Positions 1 through 5,629 of a DNA stretch of 7,073 nucleotides are shown here, in pieces. The DNA is from Bacillota bacterium (GTDB taxonomy: Bacteria > Bacillota_I > Bacilli_A > RFN20 > CAG-826): positions 1 to 7,073 of the forward strand of contig JAEWUY010000113.1 of NCBI GenBank assembly GCA_023396795.1, read 5' to 3'. The notes below the pieces were generated by a model that was not told the origin of the DNA, searched no databases, and was given only the letters and a program-made list of their open reading frames with translations. Positions within the stretch are counted from its first letter, which is position 1, and every line of letters starts with the position of its first letter. The translations under genes were made by a program, and so were the position numbers.

Positions 1-1032
1 GGGTTTAAAGTCGGCACATACCTTTCGCCTTTTTTTGAAACCGTTAACGAAATGATAGCGGTGGATGATCAACACATTAGCGATATCGACTTATTACGAT
101 TATTTAATGATCAAGAGAGCAATTTTATTAAATACGATTTAACATCCTTCGAGATTCAAACTTATTTAGCCTTTGCCTATTTAAATGAGCAAAAGCCTGA
201 CTTAGCGATTATCGAAGTGGGCATGGGTGGATATTTAGACGCCACCAACATCTTTACGAATGTTTTAGCGATTATTACTAGTGTCTCTTTAGAGCACACT
301 AATTACTTAGGCAAATCCGTCAGCGAAATCGCTAAATCTAAATCAGGAATTATTAAAGAACAAAAGCCCGTCTTAGTTGGACAACTCGAAGAAAGCGCCT
401 TATATGCGATAAGAGAAACCGCCAAAGAAAATCGTTCACCGATATATATTGTTGATGATTATCATAACGACCATATCGAAGATGGTCTTGTCTTTGATTA
501 TCGTCCTTATCATGAACTAAAGCTTAATAGTAAAGCTAAATATCAAATCAAAAATGCCTGCTTAGCCATTGAAGCCACAAAAATCCTCGCTGAGATGTTT
601 AAAGTCCATGAAGATGATATTCGTCAGGGCTTAGCCATTGCCCCGTTAGCGGCTCGTTATGAGCGGATTAACGATAATATTATTATCGATGGAGCTCATA
701 ACCCAGAAGCAATTGAAAATCTAATTAATACTATTCTAGAAACCGAGACAAAACCGGTTCATGTTCTCTTCGCAGCTTTTCGCGATAAGAATCATTCATC
801 GATGCTGACCTTGTTAAGTAAAGATATGGCATCCATCACGTTAACGACCTTTGATCATAAGCGAGCGCGAACCCAAGATGAGTATTTCTTATTTCTTGAG
901 GAATACCCATTTTACGAAGATTATCATTTAGCGATAAAAGAATTGCAGGAAAAATATCCAGAAGATATTATCTTAATCACTGGCTCTCTCGCCTTCGCGG
1001 GTGTGGTTAGAAAATACCTATTAGGTAAGTAG
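1..1032 (+). CDS. folC: Folylpolyglutamate synthase / FolC bifunctional protein, 5'-truncated by the window edge
   Basis: This Mur-ligase-family enzyme adds glutamates to folates in the cytoplasm using ATP, which retains them in the cell; some members also have dihydrofolate synthase activity. The reading frame is open back to base 1, so the Met at 52 is internal. The codons before it give GFKVGTYLSP, the usual GxKVGxxxSP segment that follows the P-loop. About 50-70 N-terminal residues, including the GTNGKG ATP loop, lie outside the window. Visible motifs are EVGMGG followed by LDATN (214-246), SLEHTNYLG (286-312), KSGIIK (340-357), the C-terminal-domain DGAHNP (688-705), and TGSLxxxGxVRKYL at the end. 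The Glu of EVGMGG and the His of LEH correspond to magnesium ligands in studied FolC enzymes. Minor deviations are SPFF for the common SPHL and LEH for the common LDH. The gene ends in TAG, 1 nt before the next gene, so the two are surely co-transcribed. Confidence 0.94.
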   Translation, partial: GFKVGTYLSPFFETVNEMIAVDDQHISDIDLLRLFNDQESNFIKYDLTSFEIQTYLAFAYLNEQKPDLAIIEVGMGGYLDATNIFTNVLAIITSVSLEHTNYLGKSVSEIAKSKSGIIKEQKPVLVGQLEESALYAIRETAKENRSPIYIVDDYHNDHIEDGLVFDYRPYHELKLNSKAKYQIKNACLAIEATKILAEMFKVHEDDIRQGLAIAPLAARYERINDNIIIDGAHNPEAIENLINTILETETKPVHVLFAAFRDKNHSSMLTLLSKDMASITLTTFDHKRARTQDEYFLFLEEYPFYEDYHLAIKELQEKYPEDIILITGSLAFAGVVRKYLLGK

Positions 1033-1033
1033 T

Positions 1034-1813
1034 ATGAAACTAGATGCAGTCCAAAAAATAACCTTATCGGGCATCTTTATTGCTCTTGTCATTATTTTGA
1101 CGCGCTTTTTAGCCATTCAATATATTCCCGTTATTCCCTTTGTTCGCATTTCTCTTGGTCCGGCTTTAATTATTTTTTCGTCGCTCTTACTTGGCCCTGT
1201 TTATGGTGGTATTATCGGCGGACTTAGTGACTTTCTTGGTATTTTGCTCGTCCCTAATCCCCAAGGCTTTATGGTTAACCCGTTTATTACTTTGGTCTAC
1301 ACCCTATTGGGTGTATTGCCATGGGTGACGTTATTTGTTATCAAAAAGATTAAAATGACCAAAAGCGCGCCTTTTATTTTCTTTGGTGCGATATTTTCAA
1401 TCTGGTTATTTGTTTTATTCTTTTTAGTATTTAATGACAGCATTACCCTTTATGGGACACCTTATCTATTTAACGCATTAAGCAAGACTTTAATTATTGT
1501 TATTTCGTTTTTACTATCCGCCCTTTTAAGTGTTGCTATTTTCTTTACGAATCGCTTTATCGTATCCAAAAACATTGATGGCACTTTACTGGCGACCCCC
1601 TATCAAGTGGCCTTTGTCGCTTTAGTAACAGAAGTTTTATTAATGTTATTACTTGGATCGGTTGTCAAAGCTTATTTCTTTGGAGTTGATTTTATGTTTA
1701 TCTTTTTTTCGCAAGCAGTGGTTCTGTTTATTAACATTCCCCTTAATACATTTGTGACATCCTATTTACTACAATTATCTAAAAAATTATATGTTATACA
1801 CGAAGGGTCATAA
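1034..1813 (+). CDS. folT: Folate-family ECF transporter substrate-binding (S) component
   Basis: This integral membrane protein probably captures folate and works with the shared energizing module (EcfA, EcfA', EcfT), which is not encoded in this window. Helix 1 covers about residues 9-28. A diagnostic region at 38-69 starts with Arg-Ile-Ser, continues through LLLGPVYGGIIGGLSD, and is followed by a Pro/Asn-rich loop and FxxxxxLVYTLLG. This is the pattern of FolT-type S components, which usually read RIGFxxLPIxLAGxLFGPxxGxIVGxLxDxIG. Hydrophobic segments suggest seven to eight helices in total. At 259 aa it is longer than typical six-helix S components of about 170-200 aa, the extra part being helices after about residue 175. 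The ATG lies 1 nt after the folC stop, with only a weak AGG eight bases upstream, as expected for translational coupling. Substrate assignment rests on family resemblance plus adjacency to folC; another vitamin is possible. Confidence 0.78.
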   Translation: MKLDAVQKITLSGIFIALVIILTRFLAIQYIPVIPFVRISLGPALIIFSSLLLGPVYGGIIGGLSDFLGILLVPNPQGFMVNPFITLVYTLLGVLPWVTLFVIKKIKMTKSAPFIFFGAIFSIWLFVLFFLVFNDSITLYGTPYLFNALSKTLIIVISFLLSALLSVAIFFTNRFIVSKNIDGTLLATPYQVAFVALVTEVLLMLLLGSVVKAYFFGVDFMFIFFSQAVVLFINIPLNTFVTSYLLQLSKKLYVIHEGS

Positions 1814-1815
1814 TC

Positions 1816-2010
1816 ATGAAAAACGAAGATAAAAAAAGCGCCACAAACGAAGAAGCTCGCGAGGCGAAAGACCTCGAAATCGACGAATCACTACTTAGCG
1901 AGGAAGAAAAGGCTAATAACAGAGTAAAATTTCCAAAAGGAATGCTAATATTTATTATTGTCATTATTGTCTTGATTGTTGGCTTATCAATTACCGTCAT
2001 GCTTCTTTAA
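1816..2010 (+). CDS. Small acidic tail-anchored membrane protein, unknown function
   Basis: I do not recognise a family for this 64-aa protein. Residues 1-41 are highly charged (many Glu, Asp, Lys), hydrophilic and likely helical or disordered, with DESLLSEEEKANN in the middle. Residues 44-64 form one strongly hydrophobic helix that reaches the C-terminus. The protein therefore looks tail-anchored, with its charged part in the cytoplasm and KFPKG just before the membrane. The start is well supported: GAAGGG at 1802-1807 is eight bases before the ATG and overlaps the end of folT. The gap to folT is only 2 nt, so it is the third gene of the folate operon. This position suggests, but does not prove, an accessory role beside the transporter, and many such small genes follow operons by chance. 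No convincing terminator follows it, so read-through into the next gene is possible. Confidence 0.72.
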   Translation: MKNEDKKSATNEEAREAKDLEIDESLLSEEEKANNRVKFPKGMLIFIIVIIVLIVGLSITVMLL

Positions 2011-2032
2011 TAGTATTAATATCTAATTGGGG

Positions 2033-2062
2033 TTGTCCTTTTTTGGGGATAATTGTTATACT
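2033..2062 (+). promoter_or_regulatory. Candidate sigma-70-type promoter for the 647-aa surface protein
   Basis: A -35 box TTGTCC (2033-2038, 4 of 6 consensus bases) is followed after 18 nt by an extended -10 element. That element is TG at 2054-2055 plus TATACT at 2057-2062 (5 of 6). Transcription would begin near 2069, giving a leader of about 32 nt that contains the Shine-Dalgarno site. The eight bases TTGTTATA (2053-2060) at this -10 recur in the promoter region of the other two exported-protein genes. Confidence 0.55.
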
Positions 2063-2088
2063 AAATAGGGTATTTTTATTTGACATTT

Positions 2089-2094
2089 AGGGGG
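2089..2094 (+). promoter_or_regulatory. Shine-Dalgarno site that fixes the start at 2101
   Basis: AGGGGG lies six bases before the ATG at 2101. A TTG at 2080 opens the same frame earlier but sits upstream of this ribosome binding site and would place seven non-signal-like residues before MKKK. The ATG at 2101 also begins a classical signal peptide. Confidence 0.8.
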
Positions 2095-2100
2095 AAAAAT

Positions 2101-4044
2101 ATGAAAAAGAAATCAAAATTTTTGCCAATATTTTTTACGACTTTGGCATTATCAATTGGCGTTGCTATTTCTAGTGGCGTTATTCGCAATTCTTATATAG
2201 CGGATCAAGCCAAAGCTAACGTTCAATCCGGATGGAGCCGCGTAACTGCTATTAGCGAGCTTACTGATGGTGGGACTTTTATCATTGGCTATGAAGCTAC
2301 TGCTAATAGTGATGTCATTGTTCCTTTAAGAAGCGACGGAGCGGAAGCTACAACAAGTGCTAACGGTCTTCTTTATTCCGGAACAACGGCAGGCAGTGCA
2401 ACAAACGGAACGATTAATATGTCTTCAATCGCCGACACGACTCCGTACGAGGTAACAATTACTGCAAGTACAACGACTGCTGGAGCAATTAATATTGCAC
2501 TCGCTGATGGGAACTTTGTTGGAAATAGCGGTTCAAAAAATACCGCTAGATTATATGCTTCTGCGGTAGTTAACACTGACTATACTCCTACAATTGGAAC
2601 TAACAACGTGGTAACTTTAACTAGTCCAACTAGTGTCAGTACAGCTTACACAACCCTACAATACAACACCGGTTCACCACGATTTGCGAATTATAATGGT
2701 GGTCAAAAAAATGTTGTGATTTATGAAAAGGGAGCAAGTGCTATTTTAGAAAGTCTTTCTGTTTCTGGAACACTTGTGAAGACTTCATATTATTTTGGCG
2801 AATCTTTTGATCCAGCAGGTCTTACAATTACCGCTAATTACGATGATAAAAGTAGTGAGGATGTTACGTTAGAATGTACCTTCTCACCTAATCCTTTAAC
2901 AGCTGGCGTGACTTCAGTCACAGCCTCTTATACGGAAGGTGAAGTTACAAAAACTGTTAACATCGGTGGGTTTAGTGTTTCAACAAGAAGCGTTACATCT
3001 ATTTCTGTTTTGACTAATCCAACAAAAACGTCATACACCATCGGTCAATCCTTTGATTCAGCAGGAATGAAAATTAGAGCCGTTTACAATGTCGGACCAA
3101 CTAATGATGACTATGTCGCCTATACTTATGCGCCAACATCAGTGTTTGATAGTGTCGGTGAAAAGACCATTACAATTACTTCGACCGAGAATGCTAGTGC
3201 TGTGACAGCTTTAACTGTTAATGTTGTCGATTTTCCAGAAGGAACTTATAGCATTACCTCTGGAGCAACTAGTTATCAAGAAACAATGAATCCAGATTCA
3301 CTTATCATAGATAAATCTGATAGTGAACTACCCGCCCTTTCCTTCTTGAATATCAATAACGTTCGTCTATATGGAAGCCCAATTACTGGTTCAATTATGA
3401 TTGGTAGCAAATCAACTATAGGAGCATCATTTACCATTAGCCTTAATTCCAATCTTTATGTTTCTAAAGTCGAATTTATAGGAAACGATAAGGATACTGG
3501 TGCGGCTGGAACTGAAACTTTGGCTATTAACGGCGCCTCAGTTAATTTCTCAACTATTAACACAGAGGATTCAATTGTCTTCAAACCTTATTCAAACTCT
3601 ATTGATATTGCGACAAGTGCTCGTCTATGGGTTGAAGAAATTATCATTACTGCACATACTGCCTCTAGTAGCGCAGTTGACTATGGTACTCATTTCCTAG
3701 CTACAACCGCAGATGAATGTTCAAACTTGAATGTTTCACTAGGCACTTGGAATAATCTAAAAAGCATTTATGATAACGCTGACGATGATGTTCAAAACTC
3801 TATTAAGGCCGCAGACGCTGATGAAAGCGGAAATGATTTAGAAAAAGCGATTGCCCGATACACTTACATCGCATCAAAATACGGATATGATGATTATATG
3901 AATATTGGCATTTCTTCTAGTCCTGATTATATAAATGGTTTACAAGATAATAAATCAAGCATTGCCATTATTCTTGTTATTAGTTTAATTGGAATATCGG
4001 TATTAGTCGGTTATAAACTGATTTCAAAAAAGAAAGAAGCTTAA
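2101..4044 (+). CDS. Secreted, membrane-anchored surface protein with tandem bacterial Ig-like domains
   Basis: This 647-aa exported protein is of unknown function. A signal peptide (MKKK, then a hydrophobic stretch to about 31) probably ends at AKA|N, residue 39. Residues 45-210 form a Ser/Thr-rich beta domain that begins Trp-Ser-Arg-Val and ends near LQYNTGSPRF (186-195) and VIYEK; this type is frequent in secreted multidomain proteins of Firmicutes and Bacteroidetes. Two bacterial Ig-like repeats follow at about 217-294 and 298-378, each with the pattern KTSYxxGxSFDxAGxxIxAxY (group 3/4-like). Residues 381-518 form another beta module ending LWVEEIIIT. Residues 523-602 look helical, with FLATT, Cys540 and ARYTYI (585-590). 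A membrane helix (about 620-638) and the tail KLISKKKEA finish the protein. The orientation implies an outside body and a cytoplasmic tail. No LPXTG motif is present. It appears to be a single-gene unit with its own promoter and a terminator at 4063-4086. Adhesion or ligand binding is plausible but not shown. Confidence 0.92.
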   Translation: MKKKSKFLPIFFTTLALSIGVAISSGVIRNSYIADQAKANVQSGWSRVTAISELTDGGTFIIGYEATANSDVIVPLRSDGAEATTSANGLLYSGTTAGSATNGTINMSSIADTTPYEVTITASTTTAGAINIALADGNFVGNSGSKNTARLYASAVVNTDYTPTIGTNNVVTLTSPTSVSTAYTTLQYNTGSPRFANYNGGQKNVVIYEKGASAILESLSVSGTLVKTSYYFGESFDPAGLTITANYDDKSSEDVTLECTFSPNPLTAGVTSVTASYTEGEVTKTVNIGGFSVSTRSVTSISVLTNPTKTSYTIGQSFDSAGMKIRAVYNVGPTNDDYVAYTYAPTSVFDSVGEKTITITSTENASAVTALTVNVVDFPEGTYSITSGATSYQETMNPDSLIIDKSDSELPALSFLNINNVRLYGSPITGSIMIGSKSTIGASFTISLNSNLYVSKVEFIGNDKDTGAAGTETLAINGASVNFSTINTEDSIVFKPYSNSIDIATSARLWVEEIIITAHTASSSAVDYGTHFLATTADECSNLNVSLGTWNNLKSIYDNADDDVQNSIKAADADESGNDLEKAIARYTYIASKYGYDDYMNIGISSSPDYINGLQDNKSSIAIILVISLIGISVLVGYKLISKKKEA

Positions 4045-4062
4045 TTAGTTCTCTTTCATAAC

Positions 4063-4086
4063 AAAGGGCATTAACGTGCCCTTTTT
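4063..4086 (+). terminator. Intrinsic terminator after the 647-aa surface protein gene
   Basis: A perfect 8-bp stem, AAAGGGCA (4063-4070) with TGCCCTTT (4077-4084), encloses the 6-nt loop TTAACG and runs into a T stretch (4082-4086, then GCTTTT). It starts 18 nt after the TAA stop. Because of the A-rich left arm it could be partly bidirectional, but the T tract favours the + strand. Confidence 0.85.
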
Positions 4087-4115
4087 GCTTTTCTAAATTA
4101 ATGGTCCTTTTTGTA

Positions 4116-4124
4116 TGTTAAAAT
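4116..4124 (+). promoter_or_regulatory. Candidate extended -10 element just upstream of the 143-aa membrane protein gene
   Basis: TGT followed by TAAAAT (hexamer 4119-4124, 5 of 6 consensus bases) forms an extended -10 box. Its end is exactly 10 nt before the ATG at 4135, so transcription would start about 2-4 nt before the start codon. No good -35 box is visible at 16-18 nt. AT-rich DNA makes such matches common. Confidence 0.35.
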
Positions 4125-4134
4125 CTTGATTAAG

Positions 4135-4566
4135 ATGGAATTAATTTTGCCGTTATTAATCACTCTAATAATCGAAGTGCCGATATACTTTTTGTTTTAT
4201 AAAAAGTCATTGAGTTATTTACTCGTTATTTATGTGATGAACATAGCGCTCAATGTATCAATGAATCTCTTACTTCGTTATGTCTTTTTTAGAGATTATT
4301 ATCTAGCTTTATTCATTATGGAAGTAATTGTTGTCATTATCGAAGCCTTCATCATCTTCTGGTTTAGAGAAATTCGCTATAAGGGCCTTTATATCGCATT
4401 TACGGCTAATTTAGCGAGTCTAGGCATCGGACTTGCTCTTAATATGATTCCGGCCTTTAGAAACGCTGATTTATTAGTAATAATATTACTCGCAGCTTTC
4501 TTCACTATCGAATTCATCGCCATCATTGTCTATGCGCTTAAAATTACGAAGACAATAAAAAAGTAA
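4135..4566 (+). CDS. Small multi-pass membrane protein, unknown function
   Basis: This 143-aa protein is almost entirely hydrophobic, with about five predicted helices near residues 2-21, 26-47, 54-74, 83-102 and 113-135, and the basic tail KITKTIKK. Acidic residues sit inside or at the edge of helices (Glu15 in LIIEVPIYF, and two Glu in MEVIVVIIEAF), an arrangement that recurs in small Firmicutes membrane proteins beginning MELxLPLxLTLxIExP. I recall the pattern but no function. The ATG at 4135 was chosen because it begins that pattern. A TTG at 4111 would add eight residues and has no ribosome binding site. No Shine-Dalgarno sequence precedes 4135 either, so the mRNA may be leaderless. The gene follows a strong terminator and faces a convergent gene 36 nt away, so it is probably monocistronic. 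Confidence 0.82.
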   Translation: MELILPLLITLIIEVPIYFLFYKKSLSYLLVIYVMNIALNVSMNLLLRYVFFRDYYLALFIMEVIVVIIEAFIIFWFREIRYKGLYIAFTANLASLGIGLALNMIPAFRNADLLVIILLAAFFTIEFIAIIVYALKITKTIKK

Positions 4567-4602
4567 TTAAGCAAAACAATCTCTGTATCTAACAACTATT
4601 GT

Positions 4603-5457
4603 TTAGACGGCTTTCTTTTTGCTAACTGCTTTAACAATCAAAAAAACAATAAGAATAATAAGCGGTGGTGCGATAATAATGGCAATCCCTATGACCAGTA
4701 GAAATCCAATCAGTCCCAAGAAACCAAAATGAACTTGATCATAATATGGGTTGATGGGCAAATATGATATCGCAGTATTTTCAATATTAGCATCGACAAT
4801 ATTGCCAGGAACAACCAATTCGGTCTCGGCGGTTCCGCTTTGATTTTTATCTAGTGATTCGTTTAGTAATTTGACATATTGCGTCTCGCCGATAGAAAAG
4901 TAAAAGTAAAAACTATATGCGGTGCGATCACTTTGATTGCTCCAGGCAAATGAGACTGTCGAGATTGTTACATCATTTACGACATCATAGACACGTTCAC
5001 TAACAGCAATGTCGCTGATGATAACGCCGCTCATAAATGCGTCTGCAGAGAATCCAACAATATAAATTGTCGGAGCAACATATTGTTCAACAATGCCTAC
5101 CGGTGTCGTGCCGTTATAAGGATAGTTTATTTCGTAATGATATGTTTGATTAGGAACAATGGCATCAGCAATCTCTGGAACATTATAATCAAAAAAATTT
5201 AGTTGATAAGTCGTGCGTTCGAAACGATAACTGATATCCGAGTATTCTAAATCAATAAGACCGGTGCCAACGTTTTTAAGATCCCCGCGAAACACTAATT
5301 CCCGACCATCCTCCACTTCAATAATTTCCATCTCGGCATTAGTCAACTCAAAGTCAGTGTATTCACTTGGATATGGATTGGGTGCCGGAGAGTTCGCCAT
5401 CAGTAAAGGAAGACAAAACATTGCTAATAATCCAAGGCGTTTCTTTTTCATAGTCAT
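4603..5457 (-). CDS. Exported beta-rich protein with a C-terminal membrane anchor, unknown function
   Basis: This 284-aa protein starts with a signal-like segment (MKKKRLGLLAMFCLPLLMA, residues 3-21) followed by ANSPAPNPYPSEY, a Pro-rich linker I associate with uncharacterised Firmicutes surface proteins. The Cys at 15 is not in a proper lipobox, so a lipoprotein is unlikely. The body looks like two beta domains, about 35-130 and 135-225. The first has an Ig-like strand motif, LKNVGTGLIDLEYS (60-73), and reads VFRGDLKNVG just before it. Residues 244-275 are a long hydrophobic stretch broken by Pro264-Pro265, then the tail KAVSKKKAV. Two ATGs compete, 5457 and 5451. I keep 5457; the second would directly give MKKKR and cannot be excluded. 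No Shine-Dalgarno sequence is visible before either. The gene is divergent from the 456-aa surface protein gene across 172 nt and convergent with the upstream small membrane gene. Confidence 0.9.
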   Translation of the reverse strand: MTMKKKRLGLLAMFCLPLLMANSPAPNPYPSEYTDFELTNAEMEIIEVEDGRELVFRGDLKNVGTGLIDLEYSDISYRFERTTYQLNFFDYNVPEIADAIVPNQTYHYEINYPYNGTTPVGIVEQYVAPTIYIVGFSADAFMSGVIISDIAVSERVYDVVNDVTISTVSFAWSNQSDRTAYSFYFYFSIGETQYVKLLNESLDKNQSGTAETELVVPGNIVDANIENTAISYLPINPYYDQVHFGFLGLIGFLLVIGIAIIIAPPLIILIVFLIVKAVSKKKAV

Positions 5458-5465
5458 ATTTTAGA

Positions 5466-5486
5466 TTGTTATAGAATTTATAACAA
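5466..5486. repeat. 21-bp inverted repeat, possible operator
   Basis: TTGTTATA (5466-5473) and its exact reverse complement TATAACAA (5479-5486) flank the 5-nt centre GAATT. The dyad starts 8 bp upstream of the - strand start codon and overlaps its candidate -10 boxes, a place where a bound dimeric regulator would block transcription. It is too AT-rich and lacks a T tract, so a terminator is unlikely. The operator role is inference. Confidence 0.45.
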
Positions 5487-5493
5487 CCGTCAA
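5468..5493 (-). promoter_or_regulatory. Weak candidate promoter for the divergent exported-protein gene
   Basis: On the - strand TTGACG (5493-5488, 5 of 6 consensus bases) precedes TATAAC (5473-5468, 5 of 6), but the spacer is only 14 nt, shorter than ideal. An alternative extended -10, TGT plus TATAAA (hexamer 5482-5477), lies within the same dyad without a matching -35. The TATAAC box ends exactly 10 nt before the ATG at 5457. Confidence 0.3.
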
Positions 5494-5541
5494 TAGTCAG
5501 AGTTACATAAAATGATTAGCTGTAATCAAACTTTTTTGCCT

Positions 5542-5570
5542 TTGTCTTATATCAAAAGTCTCGATATAAT
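5542..5570 (+). promoter_or_regulatory. Sigma-70-type promoter for the 456-aa surface protein
   Basis: TTGTCT (5542-5547, 4 of 6 consensus bases), an ideal 17-nt spacer and a perfect TATAAT (5565-5570) make this the best promoter in the window. Transcription would start near 5577, giving a leader of about 50 nt. TATAACAA at 5570-5577 covers the end of the -10 box and the probable start site; it is the same 8-mer as one arm of the dyad at 5466-5486. Confidence 0.7.
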
Positions 5571-5587
5571 ATAACAAATAGCTTAAT

Positions 5588-5615
5588 GGCAAAAAGACAC
5601 ATTTATCTTTTTACC
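5588..5615 (+). promoter_or_regulatory. Possible 5' leader hairpin next to the ribosome binding site
   Basis: In the leader of the 456-aa surface protein, AAAAAGA (5591-5597) pairs with TCTTTTT (5606-5612) around an 8-nt loop. After one C/A mismatch, GG (5588-5589) pairs with CC (5614-5615). The hairpin ends two bases before the Shine-Dalgarno purines. Most pairs are A-T, so stability is low and a regulatory role is uncertain. Confidence 0.3.
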
Positions 5616-5617
5616 TT

Positions 5618-5627
5618 GGGAGGAAGG
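5618..5627 (+). promoter_or_regulatory. Strong Shine-Dalgarno site for the 456-aa surface protein
   Basis: GGGAGGAAGG contains GGGAGG ending six to seven bases before the ATG at 5630. It is the strongest ribosome binding site in the window, contrasting with the adjacent - strand gene, which has none. Confidence 0.88.
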
Positions 5628-5629
5628 CC

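Noticed and set aside
1794..2000. Antisense ORF of 68 codons
   Set aside because: It lies opposite the 64-aa gene with a Ser-rich, low-complexity translation and no ribosome site; a shadow of the acidic coding strand.
2011..2056. Terminator or riboswitch between the folate operon and the 647-aa surface protein gene
   Set aside because: The repeated TTGGGG (2027-2032 and 2043-2048) is a direct repeat, not a stem. No stable hairpin with a T tract and no folate riboswitch-like structure was found.
2080..2100. TTG at 2080 as start of the 647-aa surface protein
   Set aside because: The ribosome site at 2089-2094 lies downstream of it and fits the ATG at 2101, which begins the signal peptide directly.
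2373..2576. Antisense ORF of 67 codons within the 647-aa protein gene
   Set aside because: Fully contained in a long real gene, with no start signals or family features.
3500..3700. Overlapping + strand ORF of 66 codons
   Set aside because: Leu/Gln-rich out-of-frame translation of the surface protein gene; no ribosome site.
4111..4134. TTG at 4111 as start of the small membrane protein
   Set aside because: It has no ribosome site, and the ATG at 4135 starts the recognisable MELxLP pattern. An upstream six-codon ORF (4101-4121) is too short to support.
4574..4604. Hairpin between the convergent genes (AAACAAT with ATTGTTT) as a bidirectional terminator
   Set aside because: The stem is only 7 bp with one G-C pair and a 17-nt loop, and there is no adjacent T tract; not convincing.
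5410..5416. Lipobox cysteine in the signal region of the 284-aa protein
   Set aside because: The residues before Cys15 are LAMF; Phe at -1 does not fit a lipoprotein signal peptidase site.
5264..5464. + strand ORF of 66 codons opposite the 284-aa gene
   Set aside because: It is antisense to the signal peptide and first domain of a well-supported gene and lacks start signals.
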